Shown here piece by piece: positions 18,867 through 27,977 of a stretch of 64,000 bases of DNA; position 1 is the first letter of the stretch, and every line of letters begins with the position of its first letter. The notes beneath the pieces are model-generated. The model was not told where the DNA came from and ran no database searches. It saw only the letters and a list, made by a program, of their open reading frames with translations. The DNA is from Moraxella catarrhalis (GTDB taxonomy: Bacteria; Pseudomonadota; Gammaproteobacteria; Pseudomonadales; Moraxellaceae). The stretch lies in the NCBI RefSeq assembly GCF_001656295.1, contig NZ_LXHE01000015.1, positions 1 to 64,000 of the forward strand, in the 5' to 3' direction. The position numbers and the translations under genes were made by a program.

Positions 18867-21071
18867 TTGTACGAGCCATCTATGCTAGAAAGCTATCATC
18901 TACATAATATTCCTACCACTCTTAGCCACCCGCTTGTGGATGAAGCTCGTGACAGTCTGATGCGCGCCGTCGCCTATCTTAAGCCTGATGAGCGCGCCGA
19001 TGTTTTGCGTGCCTGCCATTTTGGTGATGTCGCACACATCAATGATAAGCGAAAATCTGGCGAGCCTTATATCACTCATCCGATCGCAGTGGCAGAGATT
19101 TTGGCAGGCTTTCGCTTAGACCGCGATACCATTGTCGCTGCCATTTTACACGATACTGTCGAAGATACCGAAGTTACCGATGAGATGGTCTCACAAGAAT
19201 TTGGTCAAATGGTCGCTCAGCTTGTTGATGGCGTGACTAAGCTTAAATCCTCAGGGATGAGTAAGCAGCAAAGTCAAGCCGCCACTTTTCATAAGATCTT
19301 AACAGCCACCTTATCCGATCCGCGCGTTCTCATCATCAAGCTGTCTGACCGTCTGCACAATATGTCCACGCTCGATGCTGTCAGCGAAGAAAAACAAAAA
19401 AGAACCGCTCAAGAAACGCTGGATTTTTATATTCCTTTTGCGCGCCTGATGGGACTAAATAACATCGCTGATTATATTGAGCTGTTATGCTATCGCAATT
19501 TAAACCCCGATATGTATAACAAATTTACGGATAAATTATTACAGCATGGCTTGGGGCGTAATTTTCAAAAAACCGAAATTAGCACTTATCTACAAAGCTT
19601 ACTGTCGCACCTCAACCTAGATGGTAATGTCCAAGTGCTCGACAATCGCACCTCAATGTATCGACAGTTTTTCAAAAATCGTAGTCAAATCAGCCGACTG
19701 ATTCGTCAGTATGATTTTGAAGTCATCTTAAAAGATATTGAAGCTTGCGACACACTGGCCACTTATCTGATCCAAAAATACCAAATTGGCAATCGCCAAA
19801 TCCATGATAATATCCGCAAACCTTTAGCAGGTGGCAATCAGTCTTTGACCTTATTTTATGACCGTGATTATAATCACATTAAAATCACGCTGATGACTCG
19901 CCGTATGCAAGAGGCTGCTCGGCTGGGTATCATCAGTAATGACCGAACTGGCGTCAGTCAGTCAGTCATTCAAGCCAGTCTGCGCAATATGCAGGATCTG
20001 GCAAATGCCAGCGAGACCGAAGGTGATGATTCGCACATCGCCATCATCGAAGAGCTGATCAGCTATCTGCACGAGCGAAAAATTGTCTGCTACAGCCCCA
20101 AAGGGCGCGCCTACGAACTGCCACGTGGCTCAACGGCGCTAGATTTTGCTTATGCAGTCGGACCTGCCATCGGAAACATTGCTACGGGTGCTGATATTAA
20201 TCATAAGCATGGCAAGCTTGGTCTGGTGCTCGCCGATGGAGATACCGTCAGTATCGACACCGACAAAAACGCCACCCCGCGCGCCGAATGGCTCGGCTTT
20301 GTCGCAACCAACAAAGCCCGCACAGAAATTTTAAAATTCTTAAAGCGACTACCTGAAGATCAAAAGATCCATTATGGTAAGCAGGCGCTTGATCGCGCTT
20401 TGAACACTTACGGCAAAAGCATCACCGATTTGAACGATGATGACTGGGCTGACATTCTAAAATGGCGTGGTATCAATACGCCTGATGAGCTATTTATGCA
20501 ATTATCAACAGGCGTGCTATTACCACAGCTTGTGGTTTCTCGTTTATTTAGTGAAGAGATTGATACTGCCGATGACCATGAAATTACTCGCTCTAAGCAT
20601 CTCTTGGCAGGCATCAAGGGCGTGGAGGTGGATTTTGCACGCTGCTGCAATCCGATTTATGGCGATACCATTGTTGGGCATTTATCTCGCCAAGGTTTGG
20701 TTGTACATCGTCATAAGTGCTATTCTTTACAAGCAATACGCACCGATACACCTTACCAAATCATTCACCTAGATTGGAAGTCTGACCAGTCTTTACAAAA
20801 TCAACCTGATGCACTGCGATTCCCTGCCATGCTGCGTATTTATGCCAGTTTAAACGAAGAGCAAATCAGCCAAGTCATTTATGAAATGCGTGCGCTAAAT
20901 ATCGGTGTTGAGCAAACACACATCAAAACAGATACCAAGTCAGACCAAAGCAGTAAAGTCGGTACAACAACGCTGCACATTGTGGTACGCTCACGCTCTC
21001 ATTTGGCAGAGGGCATCGAAAAATTACGCACATTGCTTGGCTATCCAAATATCATGCGACTGTATCAGTGA
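18867..21071 (+). CDS. spoT: SpoT, (p)ppGpp hydrolase with degenerate synthetase domain
   Basis: The 734-residue RelA/SpoT homologue degrades the alarmone (p)ppGpp. The N-terminal HD hydrolase domain is intact: RKSGEPYITHPIAVAEILA, HDTVEDTEVT, and the LSDRLHNMSTLDA motif. The synthetase region (about 230-370) lacks the usual basic substrate motif and the GYQSLHT and EVQIRT motifs; NQSLTLFYDRDYNHIKI and LMTRRMQEA stand in their place. The TGS domain (LPRGSTALDFAYAVGPAIGN), the conserved Cys cluster ARCCNPIYGD and a C-terminal ACT domain remain. It is therefore probably a hydrolase-only SpoT, as described for Moraxellaceae. The start at 18867 is approximate; an ATG at 18882 is also possible. 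Confidence 0.93.
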   Translation: MYEPSMLESYHLHNIPTTLSHPLVDEARDSLMRAVAYLKPDERADVLRACHFGDVAHINDKRKSGEPYITHPIAVAEILAGFRLDRDTIVAAILHDTVEDTEVTDEMVSQEFGQMVAQLVDGVTKLKSSGMSKQQSQAATFHKILTATLSDPRVLIIKLSDRLHNMSTLDAVSEEKQKRTAQETLDFYIPFARLMGLNNIADYIELLCYRNLNPDMYNKFTDKLLQHGLGRNFQKTEISTYLQSLLSHLNLDGNVQVLDNRTSMYRQFFKNRSQISRLIRQYDFEVILKDIEACDTLATYLIQKYQIGNRQIHDNIRKPLAGGNQSLTLFYDRDYNHIKITLMTRRMQEAARLGIISNDRTGVSQSVIQASLRNMQDLANASETEGDDSHIAIIEELISYLHERKIVCYSPKGRAYELPRGSTALDFAYAVGPAIGNIATGADINHKHGKLGLVLADGDTVSIDTDKNATPRAEWLGFVATNKARTEILKFLKRLPEDQKIHYGKQALDRALNTYGKSITDLNDDDWADILKWRGINTPDELFMQLSTGVLLPQLVVSRLFSEEIDTADDHEITRSKHLLAGIKGVEVDFARCCNPIYGDTIVGHLSRQGLVVHRHKCYSLQAIRTDTPYQIIHLDWKSDQSLQNQPDALRFPAMLRIYASLNEEQISQVIYEMRALNIGVEQTHIKTDTKSDQSSKVGTTTLHIVVRSRSHLAEGIEKLRTLLGYPNIMRLYQ

Positions 21072-21097
21072 TGATTGTGCCACCTAAAACGCTTGAA

Positions 21098-21129
21098 TTT
21101 TGATGGCAAAATGGTCTATTATAATAGAC
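21098..21129 (+). promoter_or_regulatory. Candidate promoter overlapped by a 16-bp palindrome
   Basis: GTCTATTATAATAGAC (21114-21129) is a perfect palindrome and contains TATAAT (21120-21125); TTTTGA lies 16 bp upstream. A second copy of TATAATAGACATAATA follows. It precedes the 59-codon ORF and ridA, so a dimeric repressor site over the -10 is plausible. Confidence 0.45.
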
Positions 21130-21182
21130 ATAATATATAATAGACATAATAATAGTCACTTCAGTCAAAATAAGGATATCTT

Positions 21183-21362
21183 ATGTGCTGTAAAATCGAC
21201 CTTAATAGCCAAAAAGACGCTGCACATTTTCTTGGTAAAGTTGAACCGACCCTATTACCAAAAACGGTGGACAATATCGCACCTTCGAACACCGTCTATA
21301 CTGGCGAAGCGATGAGCCTATTTGATAAACTTGTTGCCTATTTTCGCACCAAACACATCTAA
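21183..21362 (+). CDS. Small hypothetical protein, 59 residues
   Basis: An ATG with a good ribosome binding site (AAGGA, 8 nt upstream) opens a 59-codon ORF beginning MCCKIDLNSQKDAAHFLGKV and ending LFDKLVAYFRTKHI with TAA. No known domain is recognised. It has a Cys-Cys near the start, a Pro-rich middle (VEPTLLPKTVDNIAPSN) and an amphipathic C-terminal helix. It sits between spoT and ridA, 30 bp before the ridA ATG, on the same strand, and may be co-transcribed with ridA from the palindromic promoter. Support is the RBS, the start codon and the position; the function is unknown. Confidence 0.55.
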   Translation: MCCKIDLNSQKDAAHFLGKVEPTLLPKTVDNIAPSNTVYTGEAMSLFDKLVAYFRTKHI

Positions 21363-21392
21363 TTTGTATTTATTTTGGGATGTTTAAATATC

Positions 21393-21773
21393 ATGAGCAA
21401 ACAAATCATTCATACAGACGACGCACCTGCCGCTGTTGGCACCTATTCTCAAGCGGTCAGGGTTGGCGATACCGTCTATATCTCTGGACAATTGGGTCTT
21501 GACCCAAAAACCATGACACTCAAAGAAGGCTTTAAAGCACAAGCCGAGCAGGCGATGGATAATTTACAAGCCATCGCTGAAGCGGCAGGTGGCAGCTTGG
21601 CTGATGCGGTCAAATTTAATGTCTCGCTGACAGATTTGTCGGATTTTGCGACACTCAACGAGGTATTTAATGCTCGCTTGAGCGCACCTTATCCTGCTCG
21701 TGCTGCTGTTCAAGTTGCCGCACTGCCTAAAGGTGGCGTGGTTGAGATTGAAGCCATCTTATATTTGTCATAA
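21393..21773 (+). CDS. ridA: RidA family enamine/imine deaminase
   Basis: RidA hydrolyses reactive enamine/imine intermediates such as 2-aminoacrylate released by PLP enzymes. The protein is 126 residues when started at the ATG at 21393, matching family length. Signature motifs are visible: APAAVGTYSQAV, VYISGQLGLDP, and the C-terminal PARAAVQVAALPKGGVVEIEAI with the key Arg and Glu. It is the last gene of the gmk-rpoZ-spoT-ridA block, as in many gammaproteobacteria. Confidence 0.95.
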   Translation: MSKQIIHTDDAPAAVGTYSQAVRVGDTVYISGQLGLDPKTMTLKEGFKAQAEQAMDNLQAIAEAAGGSLADAVKFNVSLTDLSDFATLNEVFNARLSAPYPARAAVQVAALPKGGVVEIEAILYLS

Positions 21774-21972
21774 GCGGTATGTCAGTCTTTGGTCAACAAG
21801 CCTTTGGATATCCAAGGGCTTTGTATTTTAGCACCCAAAAGTGCCGTCCCATCTGAAATAAGCACCAAATTTTATATTCAGTATTAATTCAGTATTAATT
21901 CATTCATAATTAATTTACTTAAAAAATGAATTAAATTGTTTAAAAATTCATTGATATTATATAAGGTCATCT

Positions 21973-22878
21973 ATGTCTAAAACGCCACAATCTGCCATCA
22001 TTCCCGACCATTGCCGTGCTGGCATCTTTATGGAGGGTGATTTTATCACCAATAACACAGCAACCATCGCAGACGCCTGCCGCCAAGCTTTGCACGCTTT
22101 AAATGAGCTACAAGCCAAATTTACGGGCGAATCTTTAGGTCTGACCATTGGTTTTGGTGCGCAGGCTTGGCAACGCTTTGGCTACACCAAAGAAGGCGGC
22201 CAAATCAAACCATTTCGCCCATTGGGTAATGGTCTGGCACCTGCCACGCAGCATGATGTAATGTTTCATATTCAGTCAATGCGTCATGATATCAATTTTA
22301 GCCTAGCAAAAGAATTGGTAGCGATATTTAAGGATATCATCCAAATTCAATCAGAAACACATGGCTTTCGCTGGGTAGAAAATCGTGGCTTAGAAGGCTT
22401 TGTAGATGGCACTGAAAACCCCCAAGATGATGCCGTAAGTGGCGTGGCTGCCATCGCTGATGGTGATGATGCTGGCGGCAGCTATGTGCTTTTACAAAAA
22501 TACCGCCACGACTTGAATAAATGGGATAAGTTGCCTGTGTGCGACCAAGAAAATTCTATTGGTCGCTCAAAAGTTGATAATATTGAATTTGATAAAGCCA
22601 AACGCTTATCAGATTCTCATTTGGGCCGCACCAATCTTAAGGAAGATGGTAAGACTTTGGAGGTGGTACGCAGAAGTCTGCCTTTTGGTACAGTGACTGG
22701 CGAGCATGGCTTAATGTATATCGCTTATGCAGCACGGCTATGGAATATTGAAGCTCAGCTACTTAGTATGTTTGGTGAGACCGATGGCAAGATTGATTTG
22801 CTGCTTAAACATGTCAGTACGGCGGTTTCGGGTGCTTATTATTACGCACCTTCGGTTGAGCGCTTAGAAAATCTATAA
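21973..22878 (+). CDS. DyP-type heme peroxidase
   Basis: The 301-residue cytosolic DyP-family peroxidase (YfeX-like) lacks a Tat signal. It shows the distal GxxDG motif with catalytic Asp (RGLEGFVDGTENPQDD, near 135-150), the conserved distal Arg in VVRRSLPFG, and a C-terminal heme-ligand region. These enzymes use H2O2 to oxidise dyes or porphyrinogens; the physiological substrate here is unknown. It starts at an ATG with AAGGTC upstream and ends just before priA. The 5' flank (21871-21950) is AT-rich with repeated TATTCAGTATTAATTC-like units. Confidence 0.9.
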   Translation: MSKTPQSAIIPDHCRAGIFMEGDFITNNTATIADACRQALHALNELQAKFTGESLGLTIGFGAQAWQRFGYTKEGGQIKPFRPLGNGLAPATQHDVMFHIQSMRHDINFSLAKELVAIFKDIIQIQSETHGFRWVENRGLEGFVDGTENPQDDAVSGVAAIADGDDAGGSYVLLQKYRHDLNKWDKLPVCDQENSIGRSKVDNIEFDKAKRLSDSHLGRTNLKEDGKTLEVVRRSLPFGTVTGEHGLMYIAYAARLWNIEAQLLSMFGETDGKIDLLLKHVSTAVSGAYYYAPSVERLENL

Positions 22879-22888
22879 TTTGCCAATC

Positions 22889-25177
22889 ATGACTAAAGAC
22901 CCACAGCAGACGCCAAAATTAGTTGCCCAAGTGGCACTGGCAGTACCTGTGGCTGATTTTTTTGATTATACTTGTCCCAGTGATTTACTTCTGCCAGAGA
23001 TTGGTGCTAGGGTATTGGTGCCGTTTGGTCGTAGGTCAATGGTAGGGGTGGTGGTTGGGCTGATTTTGGCAAGCCAAAGTCAAGTTCCACCCAATAAACT
23101 CAAGCCCATCAAGCAAGTCCTGGACGAGCGCGCCATCCTTGACGATGAATTATTAAAACTCGCTCGCTGGCTGTCTTCTTATTATCATCACCCCTTGGGC
23201 GATGTCTATTGTGTGATGCTGCCGACACTCATCAACCAAGGCAAGCCCATACACGCCAAGCAGCGATATTACAAAGCCATCTGTGATGATACCGCCATCG
23301 ATAAGTTGCCAAAAACTGCCAAAAAACAACGACAAATTTTAACACATCTGATGGCATATCCAGCAGGTCTTGAGACCGACACACTCAGCCAAATCGGTGC
23401 AACACGCTCTGCACTTGATGGTCTTATCAATAAAGGTCTTATCATCACTGATGAGCATATACCGCCTAACAAACAGCCGCCACCAGTACAACTCAAAGAA
23501 CCTAAGCTTGATGCCAATGACGAACAACAGATTGCCTTGGATGCCATTAAGACTGCCAGTGATTTGGGGCAGTATCAAGGGTTTTTGTTGGATGGCGTAA
23601 CAGGTTCGGGTAAAACGGAAGTCTATCTACAAGCCATGCACCATGTGCTAGACCAAAGCAAACAGGTGCTGATACTCGTGCCTGAAATTGGGCTAACGCC
23701 CCAAACCAAGGGCAGATTTGCCTCACGGTTTTCTGCCAATATCTGTGTATTGCACTCCAAGATGAATGACACCGAACGCCTTCAAGGTTGGCAAGCGTGC
23801 CGTTTGGGTCACGCACAAATCATCATCGGTACACGCTCAAGCATCTTATATCCTTTTGCAAATCTTGGTATGATCATCATTGATGAAGCACACGATGCGT
23901 CATATAAGCAACAAGACCATCTTCGCTATCATGCCTGCGATGTGGCGATGATGCGTGCTTTATTTGCCAAGATTCCAATCATTTTAGGAACTGCCACACC
24001 AAGTCTTGAACAGCTCAAACTCATCCAAGATGGCAAATTAACACCGCTCACCCTAAAAAATCGTGCAGGCGACGCTCAGGCGGTCTGCATGCATTTGGTG
24101 GATATGCGATTGGGTCGCTATCATGCTCAGCATCTCGATGGGACAATCAGCGACACTGCCTTTGTACCCGCGACAATTCAGGCAATGCGTCATTGCTTAG
24201 CCAAAGGTGAACAGGTGCTTGTGTTCTTAAATCGCCGAGGCTATGCACCGATCTTGATTTGCCGAAGTTGTGGTCATCAAGCCAATTGCCCCAATTGCGA
24301 TGCACATTTGACCGTTCACAAAAAAAGCGTACAGCCCATGCATGGTGAACTACGCTGCCATCACTGTGGCTATCGTACGCCCATACCAATGGCCTGCCCT
24401 GAATGCCACAGCCCTAATATGGACAGTTTTGGTGCAGGCACAACCCGCCTAGTCGAGCAGCTGCACGCATTATTTGCCAATCCACAAGTCAGCCGCACAA
24501 CTTATCCGATTTATCAGATCGATAAAGATACCATGCAAAAAAAAGATGCATGGACTCAGATGACAAAAAACATCAATACTGGCAACCCTGCGATCTTAGT
24601 GGGGACACAAATGATTGCCAAAGGTCATCATTTTGAAAATGTTACGCTTGTGGTCATTGCCAATGCTGATTTGGGATTTTTATCGGCTGATTTTCGCTCA
24701 CCTGAGCATACCGCACAGCGTATCATACAGGTAGCAGGTCGAGCAGGTCGTGCCAAAAAGCCAGGCAAAGTCCTAATCCAAACCTTACAGCCTGATAACG
24801 CCCTGCTCATTCAGCTTGTGCGTCAAGGTTATCACGCCTTTGCCCACGAGCTATTACACGAACGATCACAGTTGGGGCTGCCGCCTTTTAGCCATGCCGT
24901 ACTCATTCGTGCCGAAAGTTTGCACCATCAGCGAGCCAAAGACGCCATCATTGCTGCCAAAGGATTGATACCAGCCAATCATCCGTTTGCCATCAATGCA
25001 CCCATCGACGCACCCATGACCAAAAAAAATAATCGCTATCAGGTGCATATGCTCATCTTGGCAAAAACTCGCCCACCATTGCATGAATTTTTACAGACAT
25101 GGTGGCCATCAGTACAGTCACTACCAAGCAGTAAAGCGGTACGCATGAGTATTGACATTGATCCAATGGGTTGGTGA
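22889..25177 (+). CDS. priA: Primosomal protein N' (PriA helicase)
   Basis: PriA restarts stalled replication forks by loading DnaB through PriB/DnaT. The protein, about 762 residues, has the N-terminal 3'-DNA-binding domain, Walker A GVTGSGKTEVYL, the DEAH box IIDEAHDASYKQQ, and LGTATPSLE. Its zinc-binding insert is CRSC-CPNC-CHHC-CPEC, giving eight cysteines, and GTQMIAKGHHF and QVAGRAGRA follow. The ATG at 22889 is preferred to the TTG at 22880. It is convergent with the traX-like gene, with only 18 bp between the stops. Confidence 0.96.
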   Translation: MTKDPQQTPKLVAQVALAVPVADFFDYTCPSDLLLPEIGARVLVPFGRRSMVGVVVGLILASQSQVPPNKLKPIKQVLDERAILDDELLKLARWLSSYYHHPLGDVYCVMLPTLINQGKPIHAKQRYYKAICDDTAIDKLPKTAKKQRQILTHLMAYPAGLETDTLSQIGATRSALDGLINKGLIITDEHIPPNKQPPPVQLKEPKLDANDEQQIALDAIKTASDLGQYQGFLLDGVTGSGKTEVYLQAMHHVLDQSKQVLILVPEIGLTPQTKGRFASRFSANICVLHSKMNDTERLQGWQACRLGHAQIIIGTRSSILYPFANLGMIIIDEAHDASYKQQDHLRYHACDVAMMRALFAKIPIILGTATPSLEQLKLIQDGKLTPLTLKNRAGDAQAVCMHLVDMRLGRYHAQHLDGTISDTAFVPATIQAMRHCLAKGEQVLVFLNRRGYAPILICRSCGHQANCPNCDAHLTVHKKSVQPMHGELRCHHCGYRTPIPMACPECHSPNMDSFGAGTTRLVEQLHALFANPQVSRTTYPIYQIDKDTMQKKDAWTQMTKNINTGNPAILVGTQMIAKGHHFENVTLVVIANADLGFLSADFRSPEHTAQRIIQVAGRAGRAKKPGKVLIQTLQPDNALLIQLVRQGYHAFAHELLHERSQLGLPPFSHAVLIRAESLHHQRAKDAIIAAKGLIPANHPFAINAPIDAPMTKKNNRYQVHMLILAKTRPPLHEFLQTWWPSVQSLPSSKAVRMSIDIDPMGW

Positions 25178-25195
25178 TTGCAAACTTTTGTACAA

Positions 25196-25960
25196 TCAAA
25201 CGACCCAAGCCAAGCAAACAATCGCCAATAAATGCAAAGGATAAAAAAGATAGAAAAAATATCGGCCGCCCAGCCTGCGCCCCTGCTGACCTGTATGATA
25301 ATAAATCAGCGGTAACGCAAAAAACATACCCACATTCATCCACCCAAGACCGACCGTCAACGCCCACCCATAAATCAGATAATGTGCCAAAGGGACGCTT
25401 AGGGCATAAGCGATCAGTTGTAAGATTTTGTCATGTTTAAAAATCTCAAACACCATCACCCACATCACCATCGCCGCCCCATACTCCCCAATCTCTGCAA
25501 TCATCGCCATCACCAGCACACCAATCACCCTAAGCGTCACAGGTATACTCATATGCCAGATCATTAATGCCGCCAAGCTGGCAGCTAAGCTAAACAGTAC
25601 ATTACCCCAAAGCACTTGTGTCAATGAATCGACACTACCAATGGTATATTGAAACGCCATAAAAATCGGCTGCGAGAGAACAGCAAAAGCCAAAAGACGC
25701 CCCAAGTACGCCCATTGATTGTGTGTATGATACAGCCCCATCACCAAAAAATACGCCATCATCGGTGCAACCAAACGCCCCACCGTGTGCATTATCTCAG
25801 CGGTCATACTGTAAGTTGCCACAAACACCCAACCGATGTGGTCAATGAGCATGGCAATCAGCGTGATGAGTTTTAGGTGAAAAGTTGTCAGCTGCAGCTG
25901 ATTGGTAACAGTATCATCTGCCATATTCGGTTCATTGTTCACTGATTTGATATTGGTCAT
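25196..25960 (-). CDS. TraX family membrane protein
   Basis: The 254-residue integral membrane protein has about seven hydrophobic segments and the TraX-family opening LKLITLIAMLIDHIGWVF. TraX of F plasmid N-acetylates pilin, but chromosomal homologues are found widely in bacteria, including those with type IV pili, and their substrates are not established. Further family hallmarks are VGRLVAPMMAYFLVMGLYHT and the C-terminal FFYLFYPLHLLAI. It lies 13 bp downstream of a membrane protein with a pilin-like C-terminus, so a joint surface role is possible but unproven. Confidence 0.8.
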   Translation of the reverse strand: MTNIKSVNNEPNMADDTVTNQLQLTTFHLKLITLIAMLIDHIGWVFVATYSMTAEIMHTVGRLVAPMMAYFLVMGLYHTHNQWAYLGRLLAFAVLSQPIFMAFQYTIGSVDSLTQVLWGNVLFSLAASLAALMIWHMSIPVTLRVIGVLVMAMIAEIGEYGAAMVMWVMVFEIFKHDKILQLIAYALSVPLAHYLIYGWALTVGLGWMNVGMFFALPLIYYHTGQQGRRLGGRYFFYLFYPLHLLAIVCLAWVV

Positions 25961-25973
25961 ACAAGGTTAATGA

Positions 25974-26912
25974 TTAGCCAATGCAGCGTTTTGGGGTTTG
26001 TTTTTTTGATAAAGAAGTTTGGCATCGCCATACCAATCCATGTTGGGTAGGCGTACTATATATTGTCAAAGTTCGCCCTTTTAGATAGCTAAGTGGATAA
26101 GATGCCTTTAAAACGGTCGCAACGACAGCACATTTGGTATTAATACCGTCTGCTTGTGTCACCACTTGGATATCAGCACGATGATGCGTGCTGGTCACAG
26201 GTAAATTGACTGGGCATTGACCTGTGTTCGCCATAATTACATCCACACGCTTAACCACCGCATTGGCTTCGCTATAGACATCAAACAAAAGCTTTTGCTC
26301 AGCTTGTTTGATATACATCGGTACAAACTGCCCGACGATGATTGATAAAATCATCCAAAACATCGCAAATGCCACCGACAAACCAAGCAAGCTTACGCCA
26401 CCTTCACGCCTAAGATGCTGTTTTTGTGCAGCTTCATCTCGAGGGTATAGCTCTAGAGCATCTGCAATCTCTCGGCGAGCCGTACGATAATAATACGCAT
26501 CCGCCCAGCGTGCCACCATGCTCGACCAAAACAGCCAAACCCCCAAGCCAATCAAAATACGCACAGGCCACTGCATGCCATCTGCCAAAAATCCAATCAA
26601 TGTATATTCTGCCACTGCTAAGATGATGACAATATTAACCTTAATAAATGACCAGCCTGCCACACAATACACCACGCAATCTAAGTAACGCTTACGATAC
26701 AGCAGCCAGCCAAATGTCATAAAAAATGCCGCCCAATGCCATTTTGCGTGTAACCGACCCACTCGATCAAACTCAGCAAATCGTCTCAAATAGTACGCTT
26801 GGGAGCGATGACCAATAAACCATCGATCCAATCGGGTGCGTTCATCATCACTCAAATGACTTTGATAAAATGGTGGTGGCGTTGTATCTTCTAAAAAAGG
26901 TAGGCGAAACAT
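25974..26912 (-). CDS. DUF2628-like membrane protein with pilin-like C-terminal domain
   Basis: The 312-residue protein has an N-terminal cytosolic segment (DRWFIGHRSQAYYLRRFAEFD), membrane segments at about 60-135 including FFMTFGWLLYRKRYLDC, and a further helix near 170-195. The C-terminal part looks like the minor pilin/pilA-like domain attached to DUF2628 proteins in Acinetobacter and Moraxella, with Cys pairs (GQCPVNL, TKCAVV, WRCQTS). The expected topology puts the C-terminal domain in the periplasm. It forms a pair with the traX-like gene. The function is unknown, and the domain names are from pattern recognition only. Confidence 0.6.
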   Translation of the reverse strand: MFRLPFLEDTTPPPFYQSHLSDDERTRLDRWFIGHRSQAYYLRRFAEFDRVGRLHAKWHWAAFFMTFGWLLYRKRYLDCVVYCVAGWSFIKVNIVIILAVAEYTLIGFLADGMQWPVRILIGLGVWLFWSSMVARWADAYYYRTARREIADALELYPRDEAAQKQHLRREGGVSLLGLSVAFAMFWMILSIIVGQFVPMYIKQAEQKLLFDVYSEANAVVKRVDVIMANTGQCPVNLPVTSTHHRADIQVVTQADGINTKCAVVATVLKASYPLSYLKGRTLTIYSTPTQHGLVWRCQTSLSKKQTPKRCIG

Positions 26913-27030
26913 GGCAACTCTTTGGCTAAATGCGATGAACAGCGACTAAAAAACCAAGCTGTTAGCTTGTGGTTGGGTCAGTTATTCTTTATAATGACCG
27001 TTTTTAATATTAGCTATTGTACGCCCTTTT

Positions 27031-27861
27031 ATGACAAATTCAACACCCCAAGATGCCCAAAATGTCTTGGCAGACGCTCAATCTTTACAAGCCATTGACA
27101 AAGAAGAAATCAGCACCCGCCTCACCAAATTGGCACAAACACCCGAGCAGTTTCGTAAAATTAATACCTTTATGAAGCGTCGTTCACACATGAGCCAATA
27201 TCATGAACACGCCTTATTAGACGCTCATTTTCGGTATCTTTATGTCAATCCAACCGATGAGCTTGGCAAGCTTGGCGATGTCTCAGCAATCAGAGATTTA
27301 CGAGTTTTATTTACAGATACGCCCAATGGCAGTGATGCGTCTTTGGTGCTTGAAATTGGCTTTGGCATGGGCGATAGCTTATTTGAGATGGCTAAAAATG
27401 CCCCTGAAACCAATTTTGTTGGCGTTGAAGTTCATGAACCTGGTATTGGGCGTTTGGTGGCGTTGGCAGATGAAGCAAAACTTCACAACCTAAAAATCAT
27501 CAATGGCGATGCTGTGGCGTTACTTGATAATCTACCCCCGCAACATTTGGACACCGTTCAGTTGTATTTTCCTGACCCTTGGCAAAAAAAACGACATTAT
27601 AAACGCCGCTTTGTGACGCATGACCGTATGGCAAAAGTCGCTCGTGTGCTAAAATCTGGGGGTAAGTTTCATGCGGCAACCGACTGGGAGCATTATGCGT
27701 TTTGGATGCTTGAGGTGTTGGATGGTATGCCTGAATTTATCAACAGTTGTGAAAAGGGTAACTTTACGCCACGCCCTGACTTTCGCCCTTTGACCAAATT
27801 TGAAAAGCGTGGCATCACTCATGGTCATGGCGTTTGGGATTTGATTTATCTAAAAGCCTAA
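27031..27861 (+). CDS. trmB: tRNA (guanine-N7-)-methyltransferase TrmB
   Basis: TrmB makes m7G46 in tRNA using SAM. The 276-residue protein has the SAM motif [29 protein letters not shown], the tRNA-contact signature [20 protein letters not shown], and a C-terminal [17 protein letters not shown]. It carries an N-terminal extension of about 50 residues, rich in charged residues, absent from E. coli TrmB; extensions of this kind occur in Moraxellaceae. It stands alone, flanked by minus-strand genes on both sides. Confidence 0.96.
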   Translation: MTNSTPQDAQNVLADAQSLQAIDKEEISTRLTKLAQTPEQFRKINTFMKRRSHMSQYHEHALLDAHFRYLYVNPTDELGKLGDVSAIRDLRVLFTDTPNGSDASLVLEIGFGMGDSLFEMAKNAPETNFVGVEVHEPGIGRLVALADEAKLHNLKIINGDAVALLDNLPPQHLDTVQLYFPDPWQKKRHYKRRFVTHDRMAKVARVLKSGGKFHAATDWEHYAFWMLEVLDGMPEFINSCEKGNFTPRPDFRPLTKFEKRGITHGHGVWDLIYLKA

Positions 27862-27977
27862 AAAGTGGGGCAATCAAACGATCGTAATTTGGTGGCTAAG
27901 TTTTGGCTGTTTTATGCTGATAACTGTGGCGGTATTGGGGTGCGTTATTCCATGTGTTTTATTCAATCGCATTTTAT

